Below, in pieces: positions 8,404 to 16,730 of a stretch of DNA of 64,000 bases (within the stretch, counting starts at the first letter, position 1; each line of letters starts with the position of its first letter). Source of the DNA: Salinicola lusitanus. Its GTDB lineage: Bacteria > Pseudomonadota > Gammaproteobacteria > Pseudomonadales > Halomonadaceae. The position numbers and the translations under genes are program-made. Below the pieces are notes generated by a model. That model was not told where the DNA came from, did no database searches, and saw nothing but the letters and a program-made list of their open reading frames with translations. The DNA lies in NCBI RefSeq assembly GCF_003206045.1, contig NZ_PZJM01000003.1, positions 175,836-239,835 of the forward strand, written 5' to 3'.

Positions 8404-9159
8404 TCAGGCATCGAAGAACACTCTCAGCACATGGTCCAGGTGCACTTCCATCGCCTTCCTAGCCGCGTCGGGATCGCGACTCTCGATCGCTGCCAGGATG
8501 CGCTGGTGATCATCCTGCGACTGGCGCGGCATGTCGGTCTCCATGAACAGTTCCTGGAGACGGCGAAACATCTTGCCGTACTGGTGACCGAGCAGATGCT
8601 TGAGGGTCATGGCATAGGCGGCGTTGCCCGACGCCTCGGCGATACGGATATGCAGAAGCCGATCGCCGGCCTGGTTGCGGCCACCGTGCCGGTTGTCCTC
8701 GACATTGCGCGCATAGGCGGCGCGCATCGCGGCGAGGTCCTCGTCGCTGGCATTCAGCGCCGCCAGCGCCGCCGTCTCGGGCTCGAGATAGCGTCTCGCC
8801 TGCAGCAGCGAGAACGGCGGGATCTCCTGGTCAAGATCGAGTTCGATCTCGCTGGCGAATTCCGGATCCAGCGCCCACCCTTCTTGGCGCCGGGCCGCGC
8901 TCATCACCGAGCTGCCCACCTCCTCGTGGCGCTCCAGCACCAGCACGCCGTGGCCGACGCGCACCTCCACCTGGCCGATGACCTCCAGCGCGATCAGCGC
9001 CTCCCGCACCGACGCCCGACTGACCCCCAACTGCTGCGCCAGGTCACGCTCCGGCGGCAACAGGCTGCCCGGCGGGAACTCCCCCTGGCGGATCAGCACC
9101 AGCAACTGGTCGGCAATCTGGCGATAGAGCCGCTGTGCGCGAATGGTCTGGATCGGCAT
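8404..9159 (-). CDS. FadR-subfamily GntR regulator (FCD domain)
   Basis: A 251-residue DNA-binding regulator. Residues 8-75 form the GntR winged helix (LLPPERDLAQQLGVSRASVREALIAL), and about 100-240 the all-alpha FCD ligand domain, with the Asp/His metal-site elements GDRLLHIRIAEAS, DDHQRILAA and MEVHLDHV. The overall look is that of UxuR/ExuR/LldR-like sensors of sugar acids and hydroxy acids. The start at 9159 is preceded by GGGAG at 7 nt; the frame stays open for 68 codons upstream, but that part is not GntR-like. It is divergent from the SDR-FAH-lgoD-uxaAB-TRAP cluster and is its most obvious regulator. Confidence 0.87.
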   Translation of the reverse strand: MPIQTIRAQRLYRQIADQLLVLIRQGEFPPGSLLPPERDLAQQLGVSRASVREALIALEVIGQVEVRVGHGVLVLERHEEVGSSVMSAARRQEGWALDPEFASEIELDLDQEIPPFSLLQARRYLEPETAALAALNASDEDLAAMRAAYARNVEDNRHGGRNQAGDRLLHIRIAEASGNAAYAMTLKHLLGHQYGKMFRRLQELFMETDMPRQSQDDHQRILAAIESRDPDAARKAMEVHLDHVLRVFFDA

Positions 9160-9463
9160 CCATCGATCTCCCGGTTTCATGAGCAGGACGAACTTGACCC
9201 TGCGTGAAGCATTGACGGCCTGCGTCTTCCCAAGTGTCAACGTCGCAGCGGCGAACGCGGCCACTTCTCGGGCAGCGCATAGACATTGGTCGCAAATGGC
9301 AACGCTACCAGCGGCTTTCGGCGGCTTATTAGACGTTTGGCGATTTGCGGGGCGTTTCCGCAAAGGATAATACTCGGACCAATGGTCAGGCCTTTAGACA
9401 TTAGAACCGACACAGGCCCTGGAATCAAAAAGTCGACTCGATCACACCACAGGAACCAGCGCC
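9160..9463. promoter_or_regulatory. Divergent promoter region between GntR regulator and SDR gene
   Basis: This 304-bp gap has no convincing gene. It must hold the promoters for the leftward regulator and the rightward sugar-acid cluster. Inverted copies of ATTGGTC occur at 9295-9301 and 9377-9383, the second inside the near-palindrome GACC-AAT-GGTC (9377-9387). TTGGT/ACCAA half sites are usual for UxuR-type FCD regulators, but the orientation in the second copy is reversed from the classic TGGT..ACCA order, so operator status is weak. Confidence 0.35.
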
Positions 9464-10204
9464 ATGCGACTCGCCCACAAGACCGCCTTGATTACCGCTG
9501 CCGGCCAGGGGATCGGCCGTGCCACCGTCGAGCGTTTTCTGGCCGAGGGTGCCCGCGTGATCGCCACCGACATCGACCCCGCCAAGTTGGAAGGATTGAC
9601 CGGCGCCCAGTGCCACGCGCTGGACGTCACCGATGCCGAAGCCGTGCGGGAGTTGATCGAGTCGCTGCCGCCGCTGGAGATCCTGTTCAACTGCGCCGGT
9701 ACCGTGCCGAGCGGCTCGATCCTCGAGTGCGACGACGCCCAGTGGCGCTTTGCTCAGCGCCTCAACGTCGACTCCATGTTCTACACCATACGGGCCGCCC
9801 TGCCGGCGATGCTGGACAACGGCGGCGGCAGCATCATCAACATGGCCTCGCTCGCCTCCAGCGCCAAGGGGGTGGTCAACCGCTTCGCCTACGGCACCAC
9901 CAAGGCCGCGGTGATCGGGTTGACCAAATCCGTCGCCGCCGACTACATGACCCGCGGCATCCGCTGCAACGCCATCTGCCCCGGCACCGTCGATTCCCCC
10001 TCCCTGCGGGAGCGGGTCGCCGAGCAGGCGCGCCGGCAAGGCCGCACCAACGACGAGGTCTTTGACGAGTTCATCGCCCGTCAGCCCATGGGCCGGCTGG
10101 GCAAGGTGGAGGAGATCGCCGCGCTGGCGACGCACCTGGCCAGCGACGAGGCCGGCTTCATCACCGGCACGGTTCAGATGATCGATGGCGGCTGGTCGAA
10201 TTGA
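9464..10204 (+). CDS. SDR dehydrogenase, probable 2-keto-3-deoxy-L-fuconate dehydrogenase
   Basis: A 246-residue classical SDR with TAAGQGIG (residues 11-18), NCAG, Ser in MASLASSAKG and YGTTK. The sequence is close in style to the DHRS6-like group (SSxKGVVNRFAYGTTKAAVIGLTKSVA, CNAICPGTVDSPSLRER) that includes 2-keto-3-deoxy-L-fuconate 4-dehydrogenase of Xanthomonas. That enzyme makes 2,4-diketo-3-deoxy-L-fuconate, which a FAH-family hydrolase splits to pyruvate and L-lactate; a FAH gene follows 76 bp downstream and L-fuconate dehydratase is at 30276. The pathway context makes the call stronger than homology alone. Other 2-keto-3-deoxy acids, such as the L-galactonate-derived one, remain possible substrates. 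Confidence 0.72.
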   Translation: MRLAHKTALITAAGQGIGRATVERFLAEGARVIATDIDPAKLEGLTGAQCHALDVTDAEAVRELIESLPPLEILFNCAGTVPSGSILECDDAQWRFAQRLNVDSMFYTIRAALPAMLDNGGGSIINMASLASSAKGVVNRFAYGTTKAAVIGLTKSVAADYMTRGIRCNAICPGTVDSPSLRERVAEQARRQGRTNDEVFDEFIARQPMGRLGKVEEIAALATHLASDEAGFITGTVQMIDGGWSN

Positions 10205-10212
10205 TCGCACCC

Positions 10213-10236
10213 CTCGTAGCTCGTAGCTCGTAGCTC
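10213..10236. repeat. Short GCTCGTA heptamer repeat
   Basis: Just over three tandem copies of the heptamer GCTCGTA, starting 9 bp after the SDR stop and ending 45 bp before the next gene. The same heptamer makes the 25-copy array at 20108-20282. It is outside the coding sequences. Confidence 0.85.
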
Positions 10237-10280
10237 CCGACTAGACTCTATTCGCTAACGCATACAGAAAAGGAAATTGC

Positions 10281-11123
10281 ATGAAACTGCTACGCCACGG
10301 CCCCAAGGGTCAGGAAAAGCCCGGTCTGGTCGATGCCAACGGGGTCGTTCGCGATCTCTCCGGCCAGATCGACGATATCGCCGGCGACGTGCTCTCCGAC
10401 TCGGGCCTGGCCCGGCTGGCACAGATCGACACCGCCAGCCTGCCGGAAGTCTCCGCCGATACGCGACTCGGCCCCTGCGTCGGCCGGGTCGGCAAGTTCA
10501 TCTGCATCGGGCTGAACTACTCCGATCACGCCGCCGAGACCGGGGCCGAAGTGCCCGCCGAGCCGGTGGTGTTCAACAAGTGGACCAGCGCCATCTGCGG
10601 CCCCAATGACGACGTCGAGATCCCCCGCGGCTCCGAGAAGACCGACTGGGAAGTGGAGCTGGGCGTGGTGATCGGCAAGGGTGGGCGCTATATCGACGAA
10701 GCCGATGCCATGAGCCACGTCGCCGGCTTCTGCGTGGTCAACGACGTCTCCGAGCGCGAGTATCAGCTCGAGCGCAGCGGCACCTGGGACAAGGGCAAGG
10801 GCTGCGACACCTTCGGCCCGCTCGGCCCGTGGCTGGTCACCCGCGACGAAATCAGCGACCCGCAGAACCTCGACATGTGGCTCGAGGTCGACGGCAAGCG
10901 CTACCAGGATGGCTCGACCCAGACGATGGTCTACGGAGTCGCCCACCTGGTCGCCTATCTCAGCCGTTTCATGAGCCTGCAGCCGGGCGACGTCATCTCC
11001 ACCGGCACGCCCCCGGGAGTCGGCATGGGTCAGAACCCGAAAGTCTTCCTCAAACCGGGTCAGACCATGCGCCTGGGCATCGAGGGGCTGGGCGAACAGC
11101 AGCAGCGCTGCGTCGAGAGCTGA
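10281..11123 (+). CDS. Fumarylacetoacetate hydrolase family protein, probable 2,4-diketo-3-deoxy-L-fuconate hydrolase
   Basis: A 280-residue FAH-fold enzyme. The catalytic core runs from about residue 70, with CIGLNYSDHAAE, the metal-binding triad region DWEVELGVVIGKGGRYI and NDVSEREYQLERSGTWDKGK, then STGTPPGVGMGQ near the C-terminus. Acylpyruvase-type FAH proteins hydrolyse C-C bonds of diketo acids. Directly behind the predicted keto-deoxy-fuconate dehydrogenase, the likely reaction is cleavage of 2,4-diketo-3-deoxy-L-fuconate to pyruvate and lactate. AAGGAAA upstream of the ATG supports the start. The exact substrate is inferred from neighbours. Confidence 0.75.
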   Translation: MKLLRHGPKGQEKPGLVDANGVVRDLSGQIDDIAGDVLSDSGLARLAQIDTASLPEVSADTRLGPCVGRVGKFICIGLNYSDHAAETGAEVPAEPVVFNKWTSAICGPNDDVEIPRGSEKTDWEVELGVVIGKGGRYIDEADAMSHVAGFCVVNDVSEREYQLERSGTWDKGKGCDTFGPLGPWLVTRDEISDPQNLDMWLEVDGKRYQDGSTQTMVYGVAHLVAYLSRFMSLQPGDVISTGTPPGVGMGQNPKVFLKPGQTMRLGIEGLGEQQQRCVES

Positions 11124-11139
11124 GCGCCCCGCGCGCGGC

Positions 11140-11167
11140 GCCGCCTTCCCTGATTCTGGAGGGCGGC
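11140..11167 (+). promoter_or_regulatory. Intercistronic hairpin between FAH gene and lgoD
   Basis: Arms 11140-11149 and 11158-11167 pair over 10 bp with one G-U pair and an 8-nt loop. No U run follows, so it is more likely an mRNA-stability or attenuation element than a terminator. Confidence 0.45.
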
Positions 11168-11225
11168 CTGCACGCCGATTGGCCTGACCTTTAGGCCGAA
11201 AACCTCACCTGCCAGGAGAATCCGC

Positions 11226-12269
11226 ATGCAAGTCGTCGTCTGTTCGCGCCCCGGCGAGATGGCGCTGGTCGAGCGCCCGACGCCACCGCTGGCTCCAGGC
11301 GAAGCGCGTGTCGCCATCCGCCGTATCGGCATCTGCGGCACCGATATCCACGCCTTCGGCGGCAATCAGCCCTACTTCGACTACCCTCGCGTGCTCGGCC
11401 ACGAGCTGGGCGGCGAGGTGGTCGCGGTGGCCGCCGACGTCGACCCGGCGCTGGTCGGCCAGGCGGTCTACGTCATTCCCTATCTGCACTGCGGCGAGTG
11501 CCGCGCCTGTCGCCAGGGCCGCACCAACTGCTGCCAGCAGCTCGAGGTGATCGGCGTGCACCGCGACGGCGGCATGGCGCAGACGCTCAACGCCCCGGCA
11601 TCCCATCTGGTGCCGGTGCCCGGACTGTCGGCGGAAGCGCTGGCCCTGGTCGAGTGCCAGGCCATCGGCGCCCACGCCGTGCGCCGCGCCCAGGTCGCCG
11701 CCGACGAGCTGGTGGTGGTGGTCGGCGCCGGGCCGATCGGTATCGGCGTGCTGCAGGTCGCCAGGAGCCGCGGCGCCCGAGTGGCGATGGTCGACACCAA
11801 TCGCGACCGCCTGGCGCTCTGCCGAGACGCGCTCGGTGCCGACGCCGTCTGGCACGCCGTCGAGGACGACGTGACTGCCGAGATCGAGAGGTTCAACGAC
11901 GGTGCGCTGGCCGACGTGGTTTTCGACGCCACCGGCAACCCGGCGGCGATGAACCGGGGCTTCGACTTCGCCGGCCACGGCGGGCGCTACGTCCTGGTCA
12001 GCGTGGTCAAGGCCGAGATCCGCTTCAGCGACCCGGAGTTCCACAAGAAGGAGCTCACCCTGCTGGGCAGCCGCAACGCCACGCGGGAGGATTTCGAGAC
12101 CGTCACCCATCTGATGGCCAGTGGCGATCTCCTCACCGAACCGTTGATCACCCACCGCGGCCGACTCAAGGAACTGCCGACGTTGATGCCCCAGTGGTGC
12201 GCGCCCGACAGTGGCGTGGTCAAGGCGATGGTGACGCTGGATGCCGAACCCGGGAGGGTCGAATCATGA
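11226..12269 (+). CDS. lgoD: L-galactonate 5-dehydrogenase, zinc alcohol dehydrogenase family
   Basis: Predicted to oxidise L-galactonate to D-tagaturonate with NAD+. The 347-residue medium-chain dehydrogenase has the catalytic zinc ligands Cys (GICGTDIHAFGGNQPYFDYP) and His/Glu (GHELGG), a structural-zinc loop CGECRACRQGRTNCC, and the NAD loop VVGAGPIGIG. The blocks GGNQP.F.YPRVLGHE and FSDPEFHKKELTLLGSRNAT, as I remember them, are close to E. coli LgoD (YjjN). The next two genes encode the enzymes that handle the product, D-tagaturonate reductase and D-altronate dehydratase, and the three overlap by ATGA junctions, which strongly supports the assignment. L-idonate or threonine-type dehydrogenases share the fold but not this context. 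Confidence 0.83.
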   Translation: MQVVVCSRPGEMALVERPTPPLAPGEARVAIRRIGICGTDIHAFGGNQPYFDYPRVLGHELGGEVVAVAADVDPALVGQAVYVIPYLHCGECRACRQGRTNCCQQLEVIGVHRDGGMAQTLNAPASHLVPVPGLSAEALALVECQAIGAHAVRRAQVAADELVVVVGAGPIGIGVLQVARSRGARVAMVDTNRDRLALCRDALGADAVWHAVEDDVTAEIERFNDGALADVVFDATGNPAAMNRGFDFAGHGGRYVLVSVVKAEIRFSDPEFHKKELTLLGSRNATREDFETVTHLMASGDLLTEPLITHRGRLKELPTLMPQWCAPDSGVVKAMVTLDAEPGRVES

Positions 12270-13927
12270 GCGATACACGTCTGGAGACCATCGGCACCGA
12301 CAGCCCGCCCCGGATCACCCTGCGCATCCATCCCGACGACAACGTGGCGGTGGCGCTGACCGACCTGCCCGCCGGCCGCCGGGTCGTGGTCGACGACCGC
12401 GATATCGCCCTCGCCGACCATGTCCGCCACAAGCACAAGTTCACCCTCGAGGCGCTTTCACCGGGGGATATCGTCACCCTGTACGGCGTCACCGTGGGCA
12501 AGGCGACGCAAGCCATTCCCCTGGGCGGTGTCATCAGCGTGGACAACCTTGCCCATGCCACGGAGAGCGATGACGTCCAGCCCGCCAGCAAGAGCTGGAC
12601 GCCGCCGGACGTGGCGCGCTTTCGGGGCACGACCTTCGACGGCTTCCATCGCCCCGACGGCAGCGTCGGCACCGCCAATGTCTGGCTGGTGATCCCGCTG
12701 GTATTCTGCGAGAACCGCAATATCGAGGTACTGCGCCAGTGTGTCGCCGATGCCCTGGGCGACGACCCTTACCGCGATTACAAGCGCATGGCGCGACAGA
12801 TGCTGGACGGGAGGCTCGATGACTCGCTCGGCGACCCTTTCGAATCGCAGGCGCCAGGGCGCTTCCCCAATGTCGACGGCGTGCGCTTTTTGACCCATAC
12901 CCTGGGTTGCGGCGGCACCGACGACGATGCCGAGGCGCTGTGCCAGCTGCTGGCCGGCTATGTCTGCCATCCCAACGTGGCCGGGGCGACGGTGCTGAGC
13001 CTCGGCTGCCAGAAGGCGCAGATCCCGATGCTCAAGGCGGCGGTGGCCCGGCGCGACCCGCAGCAACTGCGAACGGTGGACTATTTCGATCAGCAGTCGT
13101 CACCCAGCGAGGAGGCCCTGATCCGCAACGCGCTGCAGTCGATCTTCGACGGCCTGGCGGCGGCCAACCGCATCACCCGCCAGCCGACACCGCTGGCCAA
13201 GCTCACCCTGGGTGTCGAGTGCGGCGGCTCCGACGGCTTCTCCGGAATCTCCGCCAACCCGTTGGTGGGCGGCGTGGTCGATCGCCTGGTGGCACTGGGC
13301 GGCAGCGGCATTCTCGCCGAATTCCCGGAGCTGTGCGGGGTCGAGCATGAGCTGGTTGCCCGCTGCACCGACACGGATGTCGCCGGACGCTTCCGCGATC
13401 TGATGCAGGCCTATCAGCGCCACGCCGCGGCGGTGGGCGCCGATTTCTCGATGAATCCCTCGCCGGGCAACATCCGCGACGGCCTGATCACCGATGCGAT
13501 GAAGTCCGCCGGCGCGGCCAAGAAAGGCGGCGATGGCCCGGTGGTCGACGTGCTCGACTACACCGAGCCCCACCGGCGCCCCGGGCTCAGCCTGCTGTGC
13601 ACGCCGGGCAACGATGTCGAATCGACCACCGCCCTGGCCGGCTCCGGCGCCAACCTGATCCTCTTCACCACCGGGCTCGGCACCCCCACCGGCAATCCGG
13701 TGGCGCCGGTGCTCAAGATCGCCAGCAACAGCGAGCTGGCGGCACGCATGCGCGACATCATCGATTTCGACGCCGGCCCCATCGTGCGCGGCGAACGCAG
13801 CATCGACGAACTGGCGGAAGCACTGCTGACACTGTGCATCGAAGTCGCCTCGGGGCGTCACCAGTCACACGCCCAGCGCCTCTCCCAGCACGACTTCATT
13901 CCCTGGAAGCGCGGGGTGTCGCTATGA
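12266..13927 (+). CDS. uxaA: D-altronate dehydratase
   Basis: Dehydrates D-altronate to 2-keto-3-deoxy-D-gluconate. The 553-residue protein has an N-terminal SAF domain (about residues 15-95, with HKFTLEALSPGD) and the GarD/UxaA dehydratase core from about 125, with HTLGCGGTDDDAEAL, LGCQKAQIP, VECGGSDGFSGISANPLVG and MNPSPGNIRDGLITDAMKS. Fused SAF plus core at about 500-550 residues is the normal UxaA layout; galactarate dehydratase shares it, so GarD is the alternative. Its ATG overlaps the lgoD stop by four bases, pointing to translational coupling, and uxaB follows the same way. Confidence 0.85.
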   Translation: MSDTRLETIGTDSPPRITLRIHPDDNVAVALTDLPAGRRVVVDDRDIALADHVRHKHKFTLEALSPGDIVTLYGVTVGKATQAIPLGGVISVDNLAHATESDDVQPASKSWTPPDVARFRGTTFDGFHRPDGSVGTANVWLVIPLVFCENRNIEVLRQCVADALGDDPYRDYKRMARQMLDGRLDDSLGDPFESQAPGRFPNVDGVRFLTHTLGCGGTDDDAEALCQLLAGYVCHPNVAGATVLSLGCQKAQIPMLKAAVARRDPQQLRTVDYFDQQSSPSEEALIRNALQSIFDGLAAANRITRQPTPLAKLTLGVECGGSDGFSGISANPLVGGVVDRLVALGGSGILAEFPELCGVEHELVARCTDTDVAGRFRDLMQAYQRHAAAVGADFSMNPSPGNIRDGLITDAMKSAGAAKKGGDGPVVDVLDYTEPHRRPGLSLLCTPGNDVESTTALAGSGANLILFTTGLGTPTGNPVAPVLKIASNSELAARMRDIIDFDAGPIVRGERSIDELAEALLTLCIEVASGRHQSHAQRLSQHDFIPWKRGVSL

Positions 13928-15054
13928 CGACCACCAGCCACGCGAACGACTACCGCGACGCAGGTATCGTCCAGTTCGGCACCGGACGTTTCCTGCTCGC
14001 CCATGTCGACGCGCTGGTCTCGGAATCGCTGGAGCGCGGAGAGAGCGACGAGCGCATCGTGGTGGTGCAGAGCTCGACCCGGGAGGAAGGCAAGCGCAAG
14101 GCGCGCCTGCTGGCCGAGCAGCGCCGCTATCCGGTGCGGATTCGTGGCCGCCGTGACGGCGCGACCATCGATCGCGAGCAGGTGGTCGACAGCGTCGCCG
14201 GCTGCCTGATCGCCGCCGAACAGTGGGATGCGCTCGAGCGCCACGTGGTCGAGCACGCCCGTATCATCGTTTCCAACACCGCCGACAACGGTTACGACGT
14301 TGGCGACGACTCGAGCCTTGCCAGCGTGCCGGCGAGCTTCCCCGGCAAATTGACGCAGCTGCTGCGGGCGCGCTTCGAGGCCGGCAACGACGGCCTGACG
14401 ATCCTGCCCTGCGAGCTGGTCGAGCACAACGCCAGCCGCTTGAAATCGCTGGTGACGGCGATGGCCCGCCGCGACGGCGGCTCCTCCCGCGACAGCGAGG
14501 CATTCATCGACTGGCTCGACCACCGCTGCGTCTGGGCCGACACGCTGGTGGATCGCATCGTCTCGGCACCGCTGGAGCCACTGGGTGCCATCGCCGAACC
14601 CTACGCGCTCTGGGCCATCCAGCGCCGACCCGGCCTGGCGATTCCCTGCCACCACCCGGATGTCCAGATCGTCGACGATCTGGGGCCGCAGTCGATGTGC
14701 AAGCTGCACATCCTCAATCTCGCCCACACCTATCTGGTCGACCGCTGGCAGCGTGCCGACCGGCCGGTGGAGTTCGTGCGCGAGGCGATGGCGCGCCCCG
14801 AGCTCGGCGAGCCGCTGCGCGCGCTGCTCGACGATGAGGTGCTGCCGACGCTTGCCGCCGCGCTGCCGCTGGACGAACTCGAACGCTACCGCGACGTCAC
14901 CCTGGAGCGCTTCGCCAACCCCTTTCTCGACCACCGCCTGGCGGATATCGCCCAGTACCACGCGAGCAAGCTGGAACGCCGCCTGCGCCCGGTGGCGGAG
15001 AAGGCGCACCTGCAGGGGCGTCCCACACCCAGGCTCGACGAGGCCCTGTCATGA
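13924..15054 (+). CDS. uxaB: Mannitol dehydrogenase family protein, probable D-tagaturonate reductase
   Basis: Predicted to reduce D-tagaturonate to D-altronate with NADH, linking LgoD to UxaA. The 376-residue protein has the N-terminal nucleotide loop VQFGTGRFLLAHVD, the mid-domain SNTADNGYD and PCELVEHN segments and the catalytic KLHILNLAHTYLVD block with the Lys-Asn-His pattern of polyol-specific long-chain dehydrogenases. It is about 100 residues shorter than E. coli UxaB or UxuB (around 485), so it is a compact member; fructuronate or altritol-type substrates are possible. The four-base ATGA overlap with uxaA and the pathway logic are the main reasons for the name. Confidence 0.72.
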   Translation: MTTTSHANDYRDAGIVQFGTGRFLLAHVDALVSESLERGESDERIVVVQSSTREEGKRKARLLAEQRRYPVRIRGRRDGATIDREQVVDSVAGCLIAAEQWDALERHVVEHARIIVSNTADNGYDVGDDSSLASVPASFPGKLTQLLRARFEAGNDGLTILPCELVEHNASRLKSLVTAMARRDGGSSRDSEAFIDWLDHRCVWADTLVDRIVSAPLEPLGAIAEPYALWAIQRRPGLAIPCHHPDVQIVDDLGPQSMCKLHILNLAHTYLVDRWQRADRPVEFVREAMARPELGEPLRALLDDEVLPTLAAALPLDELERYRDVTLERFANPFLDHRLADIAQYHASKLERRLRPVAEKAHLQGRPTPRLDEALS

Positions 15055-15128
15055 CGAAAGCGCCCCTTGCCGAAGACACACGACCGATCCACCACGACCG
15101 ACTGATCGACAACACCCGGAGCACGCTC

Positions 15129-16124
15129 ATGTTGACTCAAAGATTCTTCCGATTGACTGCCTCGCTAGCCCTGGCGGGCCTTTCCACCGTCGCCCTGACG
15201 GGCGTGGCCCAGGCGGCCACCGAGATCCGCGTCGCCTACGGCAACCAGCCGGGCGAGCCGGTCGACGTGGCGGTCAAGGCCTGGGCGAAAGAGGTCGCGG
15301 AAGCGAGTGGTGGCGAGTTGACGCTGAAGGCGTTTCCCGCCAGCCAGCTCGGCGGCGAAACCGAAGTGATGGAACAGGCCCGCTTCGGCTCGCCGCTGAT
15401 CACCATCACCGCCTACTCCAACTTCATCAGTTCGGTACCGGACCTCGCCGTGCTGGACGCGCCCTATCTGGCCACGGATTTCGACAGCAAGCTCAAGGTG
15501 TTCGATTCCGACTGGTTCGCCGAGCAGGAGAAGAAGGTCGAAGCCGCCGGCTATCACATCGTGATTCCCAATACCGTCTACGGCGTGCGCCAACTGCTAT
15601 CCCGCGAGCCGGTGGCCACGCCGGAAGACCTGGCCGGGGTCAAGATCCGGGTTCAGAACTCGCCGATGTACGTCGCCGCGATCAAGGCGATGGGCGCGGT
15701 GCCCACGCCGATGTCACTGGGAGACGTCTACCCCTCCCTGGCCCAGGGCCTGGTCGACGGCGTCGAGAATCCGCTGCCGGTGCTCTATGGCGGCAAGTTC
15801 TATGAAGTGGTCAAGAACCTCAACCTCACCTCGCACATGCATACCGTCGCGCCCTTCGTCACCGGCGAGGCGTTCTGGCAGCAGTTGAGCCCCGAGGACC
15901 AGAAGATCCTCACCGAGACCGGTCAGGAGATGGCCCAGAACCTGCGCACCCTGGTCGAGGAGCAGACCGAGAAGTCGCTTCAGCAACTCGAGGATGCCGG
16001 TGTCCAGGTCCACGAGGTGGATACCGCCCCGTTCCGCGAGCGCGCCCAGGAAGAGATTCCCAAGGCGTTCCCGCAGTGGAGCGAGGGGTTATATCAGCGG
16101 GTGAGTCAGATCATCAACGGTTGA
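15129..16124 (+). CDS. TRAP transporter substrate-binding protein, DctP family
   Basis: Periplasmic binding protein of a TRAP uptake system. Residues 1-26 (MLTQRFFRLTASLALAGLST then an AQA cleavage site) are a signal peptide; the mature DctP domain follows, with FPASQLGGETEVMEQARFG near residue 63 and a P-T-P-M-S-L-G-D-VYPSLAQGLVDGVENP block, where the conserved Arg (KIRVQNSP) binds the substrate carboxylate. An in-frame ATG at 15051 overlaps the uxaB stop, but it would put 26 residues before the signal peptide; the start at 15129 has GGAG upstream. Being directly behind lgoD-uxaAB it probably imports L-galactonate or a related sugar acid. Confidence 0.85.
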   Translation: MLTQRFFRLTASLALAGLSTVALTGVAQAATEIRVAYGNQPGEPVDVAVKAWAKEVAEASGGELTLKAFPASQLGGETEVMEQARFGSPLITITAYSNFISSVPDLAVLDAPYLATDFDSKLKVFDSDWFAEQEKKVEAAGYHIVIPNTVYGVRQLLSREPVATPEDLAGVKIRVQNSPMYVAAIKAMGAVPTPMSLGDVYPSLAQGLVDGVENPLPVLYGGKFYEVVKNLNLTSHMHTVAPFVTGEAFWQQLSPEDQKILTETGQEMAQNLRTLVEEQTEKSLQQLEDAGVQVHEVDTAPFRERAQEEIPKAFPQWSEGLYQRVSQIING

Positions 16125-16148
16125 TCGAGCCGCTTTCCCGGCATGACA

Positions 16149-16178
16149 GCGCTCCCGTTCGACATCGAGCGGGAGCGC
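16149..16178 (+). promoter_or_regulatory. Hairpin between TRAP dctP and dctQ
   Basis: A perfect 9-bp stem (16149-16157 with 16170-16178) around a 12-nt loop, with no U run. The 3' arm covers GGGAG, the ribosome binding site for the in-frame ATG at 16180, so the ATG at 16192 is the more accessible start. Such hairpins after binding-protein genes can stabilise the upstream message and raise the binding protein above the permeases. Confidence 0.55.
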
Positions 16179-16191
16179 CATGGAGTTGACC

Positions 16192-16725
16192 ATGCAAACG
16201 CTTTTCAAGGCGCTCGACCGCCTGATGCGGCTCGATGAGGTCATCGCCAGCCTGGCGCTGTTCGGGCTGTTCGTGGTGGCGATCGCCAACGTCTTCATGC
16301 GCTATCTGTTCTCGTCTCCGCTGGCCTGGAGCGAGGAGATCCTGCAGTTGCTGATGGTGTGGGCGACCTTTCTTGGCGCCAGCGCCCTGGTGCGTCGCAA
16401 CGAGCACGTCCTGATCGGGCTGCTGGGCGACAAGCTGCCGCCCGGGCTGCGCCGCTGGAATACCCGGATCTTCAATGTCGGCATCGTCATGCTGTGTGCC
16501 CTGGCGATGCTCTACTGGGGGTTGGAACTGCTGCCCTTCTCGCGTTTTCGCAGCACCCCGATGCTGCAGATCCCCTACACCTGGATCCATGTCGCCATCC
16601 CCATCAGCGCCGCCATGATGCTCTACCACGGGCTGGTGCGCCTGATCACCGATGATCGTGGCGTGGCGTCATCGGACGCGATCGCCGACGTCGAAACCGC
16701 CGATGTCTTGAACACCAAGGAGTGA
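16192..16725 (+). CDS. TRAP transporter small permease, DctQ family
   Basis: A 177-residue inner-membrane protein with four hydrophobic segments (about residues 18-38, 48-66, 88-110 and 128-150), the DctQ layout. Typical motifs are seen: NVFMRYLFSSPLAWSEEI after TM1 and RRNEHVLIGLL. It joins the DctM subunit that follows, together forming the Na+-driven permease for the DctP protein at 15129. The start could also be 16180, four codons earlier, but that site lies beside a hairpin; 16192 has GGAG at 6 nt. Confidence 0.85.
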   Translation: MQTLFKALDRLMRLDEVIASLALFGLFVVAIANVFMRYLFSSPLAWSEEILQLLMVWATFLGASALVRRNEHVLIGLLGDKLPPGLRRWNTRIFNVGIVMLCALAMLYWGLELLPFSRFRSTPMLQIPYTWIHVAIPISAAMMLYHGLVRLITDDRGVASSDAIADVETADVLNTKE

Positions 16726-16730
16726 TATCG

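Noticed and set aside
9377-9387. GACC-AAT-GGTC as a firm FadR/UxuR operator
   Set aside because: The half sites are in the inverted order relative to TGGT..ACCA sites and the arms are only four bases; kept only as a note on the gap.
15051-15128. Earlier start of the first TRAP binding protein at the uxaB stop
   Set aside because: It would bury the signal peptide behind 26 hydrophilic residues; 15129 has its own ribosome binding site.
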